Shown here in pieces: positions 36,684 through 48,552 of a stretch of 64,000 nt of DNA; position 1 is the first letter of the stretch, and the number at the start of each line of letters is the position of its first letter. The notes under the pieces were generated by a model, which saw nothing but the letters and a program-made list of their open reading frames with translations, made no database searches and was not told where the DNA came from. The stretch is from Macrolepiota albuminosa (Eukaryota > Basidiomycota > Agaricomycetes > Agaricales > Agaricaceae): the NCBI GenBank assembly GCA_027475525.1, contig JAMWFC010000049.1:5502947-5566946 (forward strand), read 5' to 3'. The translations under genes were made by a program, and so were the position numbers.

Positions 36684-39391
36684 ATGCACCATCTTGGGCC
36701 CCACCTATGGGGTCCAAATCTGTCACTGTGGTGCTATGAGCACCTGTTCATAACATCCCTTGTGCTGAGCCTAGAGAGAGAACTCTGGCATGAAATGTGC
36801 CTGCCCCTCCAGTGGCTCAGCCACCATCTAAACTGTCTGCCCTGGCCAAGCTGGGGCCATCTTGTCAATGTTGCAGTCAAAAGCCACCTCTCAATGCCTC
36901 CAAACTGGAGGTAATAGAGTTCCCTGCCAGCATTTCCACACAAGCTAGGAAAGTGTCAATGTTATTTACATTGCCCATCACCATGCCATCACCACAGGCA
37001 CACAATCTCATGGTCATTTTGACTCTTGACCTCTGCTCTCCAGAGCAATACAATGGTCTGGTGGCGATCTTGAGAAACCTGCCCATGTCTGGTAAAGGCA
37101 AAGCTCCAGTTGTGTCCTTGTCCAATGAGAGCAACTACAGAGAGTCAAGCTCGGAGCATGAGGAGAAAGGAAAGGAAGGGGAATCAGCTGCAGACCGATT
37201 CTAGCAAGTATTGTGCAATAAGTGCATTGCAAAGAAAAAGGTGAATTGCACCAAGGAGTTGCAGGCCCTTAAATATAGGGCCAAGATGAGTTTTTAGAAA
37301 AGATCCCCAATAGACTGATGGTGAAGGTGTAGGGGCTGCTTGACATTGAACAGATGAACTCATGCTTCAGAGGAGCACTCAGCTATTGCACCTATTATTT
37401 GTATCATTCAAATACTATGCTGTTGAGAGCCAATGCCAATCGGGCAGCAGCCTTATGAGTTTGCTTCTGGGCACCATGCTGGCATACCTGCTACTATTGT
37501 TTACAAATTTGCTTCTTGTGGGCTTTCCCGCACTCCATTAGAGCTTGACCAGCTCTACAAATATTATTCAAATCCACATGCCCCTTGACATAACAGAATA
37601 ACTGCATACTTGTTAATCACAGAGCTCCAGATGTTTGCACAGCAAACAGAGAAAGCTCTGCATGATCAAACAATGAGGCTCCTTATGAGAGACTCTTGCT
37701 ACCAGAACCTTGTCAGCTCAATGCAAGGAGATGACGATCTTGCACTTGTAGAGCACCAATATATTCTGAGGTGCTTTCTGTGCATGAAAGAAGATGGTTC
37801 CATGGTGCTGCATGTAATGCATGCTCAAGATCCAGCCATGACATTTGACCTGAAGCAGCTAGCACAGTACATGCTGGTCTTTGGTTGCCCTGGGCTGGAA
37901 AATACTTATCAGGGCATTGCGGTTGACCACACATACTGCATGCACTGGCAAACCCTATTTGGGTTCACATTATGTTGAGCTTTCTGTGCTAATAGCACAG
38001 CCAAGCCTGTAATGGCATGGCGTATGACTCTCATCATGGCCTGCCTAGATCTATACCATGAGGCTATTGCCTCTTATAACACCATGTTTCCCAAGCAGCC
38101 CTTTGAGCCTCAGAGCAGGCTGCAGCTCAAACTTCACCAAGTTCATGTGCCCAACGACTTTGCATGGAACTTTTCTGACAATGATGCATTACGTATTTTG
38201 CTCCACAACCAGATACTGCCTGCCTGGGTGGACCATGTGTACACCTATAGAGTGATCTTCCTAGAACAGCAGTTTTATGCCCCAACAATGTCTATATGAG
38301 TTTGCTTCTGGGCACCATGCTGGCATACCTGCTACTATTGTTTACAAATTTGCTCCTCATAGGCTTCTATGCACTCCATTAGAGCTTGACCAGCTCTACA
38401 AATATTATTCAAATCTACATGCCCCTTGACATGACAGAATAAATGTGTACTTATTAATCGCTTGAACAAATACAGAACCCCTCCTGCAATCCTACAATGA
38501 GATGGATGGCAGGAGATGACTGAAGACAACTATTATTGTCTTATGTTCAAGCATGACAAAGAGAGTCGTCTGCTTGAAAACCCTGAGGCCAATGGCCTCT
38601 ATTACCTTATTGGCATGGATCTAAACTGGGTTAATCTCCTAAAATACACAGCAGTGCATGGTACACTACCCACCATTGCTTCAGCAATTAACATCATACT
38701 AACTGAGCCTATAGTGGTAGACTTGCCTGCAGTTGAGGAGCCCATTACCCCACCAAGAACAGAACTGGTGCCTTCCCCTTCAGCGATTAATATCATACCA
38801 GAGGAGGAGTCAATGGTGACAGAGATGGGTGTGGTCATGGGAGCATTGTCAGACGGGTCATAGACCCATATCTTGTTTAGGTAACTTTCAGTATGCACTC
38901 AATATGTTTAGGCTGACATGCACTCCAGTGTAGCATATATATACAGCGGACTCAGAGGAGGAGTCACTCTTTTGTTTTAGTTTGAATTTTATCTTCTTTT
39001 TTGCTGCTTGTGTTGTATGCACACTTGTACACTAAGATTGTGAGATTCAGTGTTACTAAATGACACTACTACCTTGAGCATGATACTAACATCCTACAGC
39101 TACAGCAATGCAATGTGCATCTCTGACTAATATTTGCACTACCGTGCATACTCCATTTCCAACTCAACTCTTATTCTAAGACCAAATATTTGGTCTCATT
39201 GGAGGGTATGTAACATATATAACAGAGCATCACATGTGTTACTAGCATCAACAACACTATATGCATTCAGTAGAGTATTATGTAAGACAACATCTTGTAT
39301 TCACTCTAGTTCTAGTCAATTCTGATACTGCGGTCTGATTTAGCACTGTGTGATTCATACAAGAAGGTTCTAGCTCATAACCAATGGTTAC
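36684..39391 (+). repeat. Right arm of the ~2.5-kb inverted repeat
   Basis: Plus strand matches the minus strand of 20313-22846. It starts directly after the TGACA end of an LTR fragment and stops after CTCATAACCAATGGTTACA. Confidence 0.85.
36700..38863 (+). pseudogene. Unrecognised TE-borne protein, copy 2 (interrupted by stops)
   Basis: Open segments 36797-37204, 37610-37978, 38012-38299 and 38516-38863 carry the same ordered blocks as copy 1: KAPVVSLSNESNYRESSSEH, HDQTMRLLMRDSCYQNLVSS, YMLVFGCPGLENTY, LPAWVDHVYTYRVIF, and a C-terminal YLIGMDLNWVNLL block with an acidic, Pro-rich tail. A zinc-ligand-like C-x2-C lies near 37213. Stops separate the segments. No named domain is recognised. 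Confidence 0.6.
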
Positions 39392-40003
39392 AGTTTAATT
39401 ACATTTTTTACAGTTCACCACTCCTTGGCAACCCTTAAGCCAATTAGCGATGGGGAACTTATTTTACTATAAATACTTACCATTGTCACTAGCTACACAC
39501 AGAACAGAGTACCCTGTTTCTTTCTCAGTTCACCTCATGATTCAGATTTCTTTTGCACTGACTAAATTTATAGTCACCAACTGTCTGAGCACTTCTAGTC
39601 TGCTTGCCACAGTTATGCTTCCAGAACTTACATGCCTTGCACCTATGGCAGGCATTACACAGCTTAGTCATTCCTAAGCCTCTAGTTTTCTTGCTGCATA
39701 GTATTGATAGAGGGCCTCCCAGCCCAATACCCTCAGTTTGTATAGGTGATAGACCTATGTTCAGAGAGTTCTGTCCCAGAGAGGCTGCCATCTCTGCCCT
39801 CTGACAATGACTAGTATAAGGAGCCTGAAGAGGCTCATATAGAATTCTCTGTGCTGCACAAAACTGTGGCACAGCATATGGCATGCAAATGGCACAACAG
39901 CAATTGATGGGCTAAAATAGACTGTCAGACACAGAAGAGCACCAAACAAGGAGCTGCCCTCCTTGAAAAATAAACTGGGTGCATCTCTGATGCACTCAGC
40001 ATT
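39392..40003. other. CpG-poor spacer, no confident gene
   Basis: A minus-strand ORF (39884-39525) has a Cys-rich CNACHRCKACKFWKHNC stretch that could be a zinc motif of another decayed element. TATA-like ACTATAAATACTT lies at ~39468. Not assigned. Confidence 0.3.
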
Positions 40004-41402
40004 GTGATCTATTGTGATCACACTATTGAGCACCAGAACTCATTCTTTGGTGTGAGGTTGGCACTCCAATTCTATTGTTCACAAGCAATCAACACTATCT
40101 TTATCAGGCAAGATGCTCACACAGCCAGGGCCTTTGAGGCCAAGAAACCAGGCAACATCATGCAGACACCTCACAACAGCAAGGTGTACCAAGTGGCATC
40201 TCAGGGATTTCTCCATAATCCACAGGAATTCATGTGTGTGACCCTCAACTGTCACCTTACTGCCTGGGACCAGACAATGTCCCAACTACTTGGTGACATA
40301 TTGTATTGGACAATTGTGGTACCCTTTGCAAGTAATAAGGAGTGGGAGAAAGTCCTGTGTATGATTGCGCTTTTGCGGATCTATTGCTGCAAGGAGAGTG
40401 GGAAGCTGGCCTTTGTAGGCCTGACTCTCCCTGACCCAAAGCAGCTATTTGCTTTGAATTACCTGAGCTTTTATGCCCTCTTATATGGGTGTTCTGGGAT
40501 GCCCAATATGTGGACTGGTCTGGCCATAGACCATGCTATGCACATTTACTGGCACAGCCTATTTGGGTTTGTGCTCATACATGCCATTTGCATGAGCTGC
40601 CTATCCAAGTTCATGGCATATAAGCACCTGGCCTACATATTTGCATGGCCTGGCCTCTACAAAGAGGCCATTGCCAACTATGAGGCAGTTATGGGGCAGC
40701 CTTTAAGCCCAAGACCCAACCTTTGAGGCTTGGGCTGTTGATATTCCAGAGGCATCTGCCTCCATCTTCACCACTTCAGATGTGTTACACATCTTCATTT
40801 ATAATCAGATTCTGGTCAGCTAGGCTGACCATGCATACACATATGGAGTTACCTTTTTGGCCTACATATTCTTCATCAACCATCAGCTTCAGCAAGAAGC
40901 CATGGCTATTGACAATGAGAGGCTTCAACACCTCAATCATTATGGGACTTCCCAGTCCCTTGCTGAGTGGAATCAGTGGCACAAGGCCACCATTAGCAAT
41001 TGACAATGCCTACTGCTCCAGCAGCAAGACAACTGTTGTGCCTTCAATGACACATTCCATTAGAGAATGTATCTTTCTATTGGGCAAGACATCTATGCCT
41101 GAGAATTGTGGACATGCCACTACTCGTCCAATGATGGGGCTCTCTCTGAGCCCAAAGAATCAATGATGTGTCAACTTTTTGACCCCACTCTCACACTGTC
41201 CTCCCTCTGGGACTATAACAACCCCCAGCCTGAGGCTGGGCCATCAGGCACCTCACATAAGCCTGCACCTGAGGATGACCTCCTTGATTATAACATGGAT
41301 GACACTATGGCCGATCTATTCTGGGCTCCCAGGGACTCACCCATTGCCTCTGCTCCCAACCTACAGACCATCATGGTATTTCAAGATCATAATTTGGTCT
41401 GA
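40004..41402 (+). pseudogene. Unrecognised TE-borne protein, copy 3 (diverged)
   Basis: The 240-residue open segment 40004-40726 shares block order with copies 1 and 2 (NMWTGLAIDHAMHIYWHSLF corresponds to YQGIAVDHTYCMHWQTLF; LYKEAIANYEAVMGQPL to LYHEAIASYNTMFPKQPF) but is clearly diverged. The C-terminal part 41106-41402 is acidic and Pro-rich and ends in a stop at ~41400. It is in a different frame from the first part, so the copy is broken. Retention of the same blocks at this divergence suggests real protein constraint when the family was active. Confidence 0.6.
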
Positions 41403-41599
41403 TTGGGGTGTGTGTAGCATAGTGCGCTATGTGGCTATGGCCACATAGCTAAAATTATATTATATTTATTATAATATAATTTTATTTACATTCATATAAA
41501 TATGTACTTACATGCTGTTTATAAAGCAGCTTATTTTTGTTTTACACTACATAGTCAATATACCAGTCTGGTCTGATTCTGTACCATGTGAACTAAGTT

Positions 41600-42412
41600 C
41601 TCACAATATCTGTAACTTCATTACAGTCTGCTTACTTTGATATAATTCTGATTGGCCAGGCTGTTCCAGGATATGGTTGGAAAATCCTCAACAGACACTG
41701 TGAGCACTAATCCCAGAACTAAACATTGTACCATCTTCTGATGGATTGTAATGTCAGGCTTGAATATATCCTGTCTCATTGTCATTGATTCCTTATACTT
41801 CTGATTGAGGTGCCTCAACAAATGGCAGTGCATAATGATACACTCTTTTGGAATTGATCAGAGTTTGGTCAAGACTACCTCCTTGCCACCATGCTAGCGC
41901 TATAAGTCCTAAGTCTCCTGAGTCCTTCAAGTCAATGATTGTTGGGTATTACATGGCTGATAATTAGTGGTTAAGCCTGGTAAGTCCATCTGTATTGGAG
42001 TGCCAAAGCCAGTGACATCCTGTGACCAGAAAAGTTGTTTGAGTCTCTAGACTGACAAGTGTTGGTAGGTCAATAGTGTCCCTTGATGCACTCAGTCTGA
42101 GTAGAAGCCTATCACTGGGCCCACTCATATAACTTCACCAGCTAAATGTGATAGTCTATGTAGAGATTGCTATGACATATAGATTTGATCTGTGCAGTGC
42201 TGAATATATATGGATTCAAATTAAGCAATGAATTGAATAAGATTCAGGTGAGCTGTCTGGATTTGTTGATGTGTGATTGACTTTTGATAGATTATGCAAA
42301 TTCCAGAGACAAGTTTGCAATAAGAGTGCCATATATTGGTAGGAAGGACACAGTAAAAGAGACCATGGCCTAGTCCAAAGAGATAAAGTAAGAACTCCCC
42401 ATGCCTTGTATC
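41600..42412 (-). pseudogene. CACTA/Tnp2 transposase, C-terminal part (left of the Copia)
   Basis: Minus strand reads FLLYLFGLGHGLFYCVLP, WHSYCKLVSGICIIYQKSIT and, further on, SLHRLSHLAGEVI, matching the C-terminal part of Agaricomycete Tnp2-type CACTA transposases. Stops and shifts are present. The sequence continues at 48553 once the Copia and one target-site copy are removed. A possible CACTA terminus (CACTACATAG at ~41547) is weak. Confidence 0.75.
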
Positions 42413-42692
42413 TGTTATCCTGACTGGAAAGGTCAGCTGATTAGTGGTCACATGATCATTAGCATATACTCGCGTTGACGCACCACTCAACCTCAGTTGT
42501 TCATTATCACTTTGACAGACACTGAGGTTGTGAGTTATTAGTTTTTCTTATTCGTTCATTCGTATTAAACTTATCATGTATGATACAGTTCTGTTTCATT
42601 AAACTAGGTATAATAAAAAGTTGTTCATTATCACTTTGACGGACACTGAGGTTTTCTGTTTCATTAAACTAGTTATCAGATCCGGCACAACA
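42413..42692 (+). repeat. 5' LTR of the Copia element
   Basis: 280 bp. Differs from the 3' LTR at three positions, each a CpG versus CpA/TpG difference: TCGCG/TCACG, GACAG/GACGG and TCATG/TCGTG (5'/3'). Confidence 0.97.
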
Positions 42693-42704
42693 GGTTATGG
42701 GCCC
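42693..42704 (+). promoter_or_regulatory. Primer binding site, internal initiator-tRNA type
   Basis: GGTTATGGGCCC directly follows the LTR. It is complementary to the anticodon region of tRNA-iMet, the half-tRNA primer known for Drosophila copia, rather than to a tRNA 3' end. Confidence 0.8.
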
Positions 42705-42779
42705 TTTTCTCTAGACTTCGCCGGTTTTATCTGCATAACTGGAGATAGTTTATTATAATTTTGGACGGTTATCATAACC

Positions 42780-44693
42780 GATCCATTCCAACATTGTTGT
42801 AATCTGCATCAGGCTGCTGCGTCGTCTTCACATCCGGTTCCGTGGATTGCTCCAGTGGACTCAGCTCCTCTATCTGGGCTCTCTCATGAACTACCACCTC
42901 ATTTACAATCCTTCCCTGCTGGGACTTCTAATTCCTTGCCTTCTGCTACGCATACAACCTCTGTACCTTTGAGATCCTTCATTCCTCGAGCTACTTCAGC
43001 TTTACAAAACGGTTCCTTAAATCATAAATCAGCTACACTGATTCCACCACAGTTTCCTTCTCATTCTTCTCAGATTAATCCCTTATATGCGTCGTTTCCA
43101 ATCCCGTCTTCTCCTGTTCTTATTCGTTCTCCTCTTCCTCAGACTCCAATTGCACATGTACCTTTGAATACTGTTTATCCTGCTAATACTACCCCTGTTC
43201 CTCCGCTTCATCAGCGCTTTTCACCTTCCACACCACCTTCTCCTTTACCAAGGGTTCTTTCTTGTCAACTATCTGTATTTCGTCCGACTTTCACTCCGCC
43301 TACACCTCCTCATGTTCCTCCTGTTCCGTTCTCTCGTCCACCTTCTGTATTTTTACGCATGACACCGCCACCAGCCCAGCATTCACCTCAGATTCAACAT
43401 CCAGTTCCACATCATGCCAATCCAGGCTTTCTTGCACCTCTTGATGTTCCTCTTCAGCCCGTTCCTCAGGTCATTCCTCCCCAGCCCATTCCTCAGGTGA
43501 TTCCTCCCCAGCAACCAATGCCAAACATTCCCGTCATTCCGGACGTTCCTATCCCAGATAACTTTATTGGTATACAAAGGGATATTCCGTATGTTGATCC
43601 AGCAGTTTTACACCATCCAAACTTGGGACATCAACAGTACTTTGTATGACATCCTGTCCCTAATCCACAACATAATATTCACCCTATGCCTTCGACGCCT
43701 TTAGATTCCAAGCTACCATCTTTGACTACGATACCTCGATTTACATCTGCTGCGGATTGGGGAATGTGGATTAATCCAGTCTTGGCGCTCATTGACCATT
43801 TAGGTCTAAACAGATATGTTTGTCCTATTCCTCCGCCAGGCGCACTATTTGATCCCACTTGTCGAATTGCTCTCCCACCACCATACCCACCACATCAGAC
43901 ACAAATGGAACAGACGGCGTATGAAGAATTTTGGCAGAACAACAATACCTGCTCGTATATCATTTCTGGCAGACTCTCCGCTGATATTTTCAACTCCTTA
44001 CCGCCAGCTCGTGGTGGTCCCTACAACTTTCTGTCTCGGACTTCACGTGATTTACTGGATTTCCTGAGGAAACGTTTTAGTGTGAGCAGCGCGGCATCAG
44101 CACAGCGGATCAAGGACTCTGTTCTTCGTTTACCTTGTGCAGCAAATGCAATCCCCTCATATGTTCAGTCCTGGCGAATTGCAATTAATCAATTATCGAC
44201 GACGCCTTGGGACTTCACTCATTACAAGAAGATCCAGAGGTTCATGGATAGAATTCCGGATCATCAGGCTTACAATGTACTGCGTGAAGAAGTGAGGAGA
44301 TCATGAGACGGCAATCCTGATGAGTTATTTGATTTTTTCATGCTGGCGGATGACATATTGGAGATCGATATTGATGTCCGAAGACGTCAGGCTACTTTGC
44401 AACCACATTCTAAATCACAAAATACTCAAAAGAACAATTCGACTCCGTCTACGACGTCTACATCCCCTCAGAACGATGCAAATCAGCGACGAGGAAATAC
44501 GATGGAAGGCACAAGAGATACTCTGCATCGACCTAAAGCCAATGTTGCCCTTTCGACCGAACCTACTACAGAATCAATACCCCCTACACATTCATTCGTT
44601 ACCGAAGAACTTGATACTACTGTACTTCATACTATTGAAGAGGTTGAGGAAAATGACAGTGATTTTCACCTGTATACCGACCAATTCAACTGA
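42780..44693 (+). pseudogene. Copia Gag-like ORF with two internal TGA codons
   Basis: One frame, with TGA at 43647-43649 and 44304-44306 and terminal TGA at 44691-44693. The first third is very Pro/Ser/His-rich (linker- or matrix-like), and the second part has the UBN2/Gag-type helical region (WGMWINPVLALIDHLGLNRY; DLLDFLRKRFSV; SYVQSWRIAINQLS). No CCHC zinc knuckle is visible. No ATG marks the start: the frame is open back to at least 42780. Gag packages element RNA into virus-like particles. Pol continues in the +1 frame after 44691, so either a programmed shift or a one-base indel links them. Confidence 0.85.
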
Positions 44694-47600
44694 GTTAGAA
44701 GACTCTGCTCTTTACTTGGCTTTTGTGAACTCCATGACACCGGTTGCTTTAGCATCTCTCATTTCCAGATTCAACTCAATACTCAACTCTGGTTGTACGG
44801 CTCATATCATTAAAGACAAACGGTTTTTCTGGACATATCATCCAGAACAGGCAGTTCCAGTTGGCACGGCTAACTGTGGTACATTTAATACGCTTGCCCG
44901 TGGTGACGTCAAGTTTTGAACTCACATCAATGGGAAGAATATTATTCTTGTTCTGAAGGATTGCTTGCATGTGCCGGATATTCCTATCAACTTACTCTCC
45001 GTTGGATCAATGGTCGAGAACAACATGAAGTTGATATTTGAAAAAGATTCCACGTCACTCTTTTTCCCGTCAACTTCAAAGCATCTCTCGGGTAAATCTC
45101 TTAGGGCAACGGTGCATAAGAGGCTTTCTTTTTTATACTGCAACTTTGTGCTACCTTGTTCAAATGAAGATATCCCTTTTTCTGCTCTTGAACATACCAC
45201 TGTCTCCTTTCCGACTGTACCTGTCACTCCAGAACTTTGGCATCGATGTATGGGTCATCCGTCGAAAGAAACCACACGGGGGGTGTTGACTAAGAACTTT
45301 GTCACTGGGGTTGACTACTCAGGCAGGTTCGAAAATTCACAGTGCATACTGTGTATCATTGGCAAACAGCCAGCACGACCATACGATAATAATGAGTGTC
45401 GTGCACAAGAGATTGGGGAGTTGCTACACATGGACTCTTGTGGTCCGTTCCCTACAAGATTTTCAAATGGCAATACGAGTCATTTTCATTCGATACTGGA
45501 CGATTTTACCAACATTGGACGCACGGAATTACTTTCTAGGAAGAATCAGGCGTTACATCATTTCAAGAAAGTTCAGTCCGAATTAGAGTTAAAGTCGGGG
45601 AATAGAGTTAAAGCTGTTCGATGTGATGGAGCAAAAGAGTTTGTAGAGGGCAAATTGCGAGACTACCTAGTGGAGAAGGGGATTATGATGCAAGCGACAG
45701 CACCTTATGCACATCAACAAAACAGCAAAGCAGAGAGATATATACGCACCATTGAAGACACTGCGCAGACTTTGATGGTGGAATCGGGGTTACCGATGTC
45801 ATTTCTAGGGGATGCTGTACTGACAGCACAATATCTTCGGAACAGATTACCGACAACGACACTGCTGGGACTTACGACTCTGTATGAGATGCTTGAAGGA
45901 GTCAAACTGGATTTGTCGCATCTTCGAGTCTGGGGTTGTCAATGCTTCGTATTGCATCCAAAGGAGACGAGAAGGAAAGGAGATTCAAAGAGGTTTGAAG
46001 CAATCTTTGTGGGGTATGATGAAAACCGAGTAGGCTGGCACGTACGTGACCTGAATGGTCGATATTACTTCTCAAGAGATGTGATATTTAATGAGAATAC
46101 TTGAGGTAAATTATTACCAGGAATGTCGATAAGCGTGGATAAATCTATTATTTCGACACCTCATTCCTCATCATCGGATCACTCCTTCAACACACCTGAC
46201 ACTCATTCCTCGTCATCAAATCACTCCTTGGAAACATCTGATGCCCTACTAGACAGTCACCATCAATCATCGACTCCTATAGATAATTGCCAAAGACCAA
46301 AATGACAGGTTAGACAAACAGAGGTGGGGAGGACATTTTTTGAAGAGGTAGCAAAGAGAAACAAGAGGCTTACCAAACTTCGAGTGGATCGTAATGCAAG
46401 GTTGGAATCACATCAGAGTCTTTCGGCAATACTAGACATTGATTCATGGACAAAATTGGCATTGTTTCTGGGAACCATGGAGGACTTAACCGAACTTGAA
46501 GAGCAAGCCATTTTTGACTTCAAAGCTTATGTGACATATGGTAACGACACCCCACCATTTCGCACAAAACATCAGGATCAGGATCTGATGAAGGCTCCAG
46601 AAAATTTTTGGGAAGCGATAAAAAGGTCTGACTCGAAGATTTGGTGGCGAGCGATGGAAAAAGAAGTCAACAGCTTGAAAGAGCAAGGAGTCTTTATGCC
46701 GACAATATTACCAGAAGGAAAGAAAGCTATAGGAGTTCGATGGGTGTACGCTTTCAAATATAACCCAGATGGAACGATTATCAAGGGGAAAGAGAAGGCC
46801 AGGCTTGTTGCACAAGGATTCAGTCAGCGACCCAAAGATTATGGGTCAACATATGCTCCGGTGGCTAAAATGATCAGTATTTGGATCGTCCTAGCATATG
46901 CCGCAATGAATGATCTGGAAATATTCTCATTCAATGTCAAGACCACGTTTCTAAATGCACTGCTTACACATGAACTATATTGCAAACAAATTCCGGGTTT
47001 CTCAGACAACAATCCGAAGAAGGTCAACAAACTTTTTCATGCTATTTACGGACTAAAACAATCATCGAGAGAATGGTACAATTTATTGAGAGAAGTCTTG
47101 GAGGGTATTGGGTTGACACGGTGTGAAGTTGATCATGCAGTTTTCTTCGGTACTTTTTCGTCGTCTCCACATCAGTCGATTCCAAAACCATCAAACGGAC
47201 AAGACCTCTTTATCATCATATGCGTTCACGTGGACGATGGCCTCAATATTACGAATTCGAAGGGTCTATACGACTGGATCATTGAGAAAATAAACGAACG
47301 TTTTCAAGTTAAAGACTTAGGCACAGCATCTCTGTATCTGGGTATTCGCATTGACAGGGATAGTGGTCAGAGAAAACTTTGATTGTCGCAAAAAGGATAC
47401 ATTTTGGATCTATTGGCAACCTACCGTTTGATGGATGCTACACCTTTATCGCTGCCACTAGCTGGCAAACTGGATGATCTACCAGAACCACCGGCAAATG
47501 CGATTCCAGAGGTCGCAGATAATGATATTAAGGTTCATTATCAACGTCTTGTGGGGTCTATACTCTATCTTAGCTTGTGCACGCACCCAGATCTAGCTTT

Positions 47601-48231
47601 TACGGCGATGTCTTTAGGACAGTATAATTCGAATCCGACGTGAGCTCATCTACTAGCGGCCAAGAGAGTCTTACGTTACTTCCTTGGCACGAAGGACTAT
47701 GCAATAGAATATAATTTCTCGCGTACAACTCAGGATCCGCCCACTAAACTCCTACTTCCAGGTGATTTTGGTGCAGTTGACGCGGATTGGGCATCAGACT
47801 CAATGACCAGGAAGAGCATTACTGGTTACACCTTTTTATATTCGCGTCTCATATCCTGGTCCTCAGTCAAACAACGTATGATAGCGTTATCTTTGATGGA
47901 AGCGGAGTATATGGCCCTGTCTCATGCCATGCGTGAAGCTCTATCCATTCGTTATCTTCTCACTTCACTCAACTTGCCGATTCCACGACCATTTCTGATT
48001 CTCTGCGACAACCGAAGTGCCCTTGATATTGCAAACTCGGATTCGATAACCTCACGTTTGAAACATATTGACATCAGGTATCATTTTATTTGTGAACACT
48101 TGACCACGGGATCATTCAAAACTTCATGGATATCCACTTCGGACATGGTGGCAGATATTCTGACTAAATCTCTCCCTAAAGACCTGCACAACAAATTCAT
48201 TAAATCTCTTGGCATTGTCTCGCATTCTTAA
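44692..48231 (+). pseudogene. Copia Pol (PR-IN-RT-RH) with five internal TGA codons
   Basis: Single frame ending in TAA (48229-48231), broken only by TGA at 44917, 46102, 46303, 47380 and 47641. Protease LNSGCTAH at ~44782 (family D-S/T-G; here Asn, codon 44785-44787). Integrase zinc region LWHRCMGH..CILCIIGK (~45235-45365); core Asp in HMDSCGPF (~45430) and LDDFTNI (~45500); Glu in QQNSKAERYIRT (45733-45735). RT from ~46640, with SFNVKTTFLN where Asp is expected (Asn codon 46933-46935) and VHVDDGLNI (~47224). RNase H DADWASD to CDNRSALDIA, with SLMEAEYMAL. Two catalytic Asp codons are therefore lost as well as the stops, so this copy cannot move alone. Confidence 0.93.
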
Positions 48232-48272
48232 TTTCTTTTTATCATGTACCCACTTCTACGCTGATGGGGTTG

Positions 48273-48552
48273 TGTTATCCTGACTGGAAAGGTCAGCTGA
48301 TTAGTGGTCACATGATCATTAGCATATACTCACGTTGACGCACCACTCAACCTCAGTTGTTCATTATCACTTTGACGGACACTGAGGTTGTGAGTTATTA
48401 GTTTTTCTTATTCGTTCATTCGTATTAAACTTATCGTGTATGATACAGTTCTGTTTCATTAAACTAGGTATAATAAAAAGTTGTTCATTATCACTTTGAC
48501 GGACACTGAGGTTTTCTGTTTCATTAAACTAGTTATCAGATCCGGCACAACA
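48273..48552 (+). repeat. 3' LTR of the Copia element
   Basis: 280 bp, preceded by a short purine-rich stretch GATGGGGTTG as polypurine tract. Three CpG-site differences from the 5' LTR. Confidence 0.97.

Larger units (their letters stand above)
42413..48552 (+). mobile_element. Structurally complete Copia (Ty1-type) retrotransposon, 6140 bp
   Basis: 280-bp LTRs (42413-42692 and 48273-48552), each TGTTATCC..GCACAACA, with 5-bp target duplication GTATC at 42408-42412 and 48553-48557. Gene order Gag-PR-IN-RT-RH is Copia. There are no frameshifts in Pol; coding is broken only by TGA codons. CpG is still frequent, in contrast with the decayed sequence on both sides, so this is the youngest insertion of the block. 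Confidence 0.97.

Noticed and set aside
42780..48231. Alternative genetic code or UGA recoding to explain TGA codons
   Set aside because: The host-like F-box gene and the small gene at 14592 end in TGA, Trp is TGG throughout, and the LTR differences show CpG deamination independently of coding.
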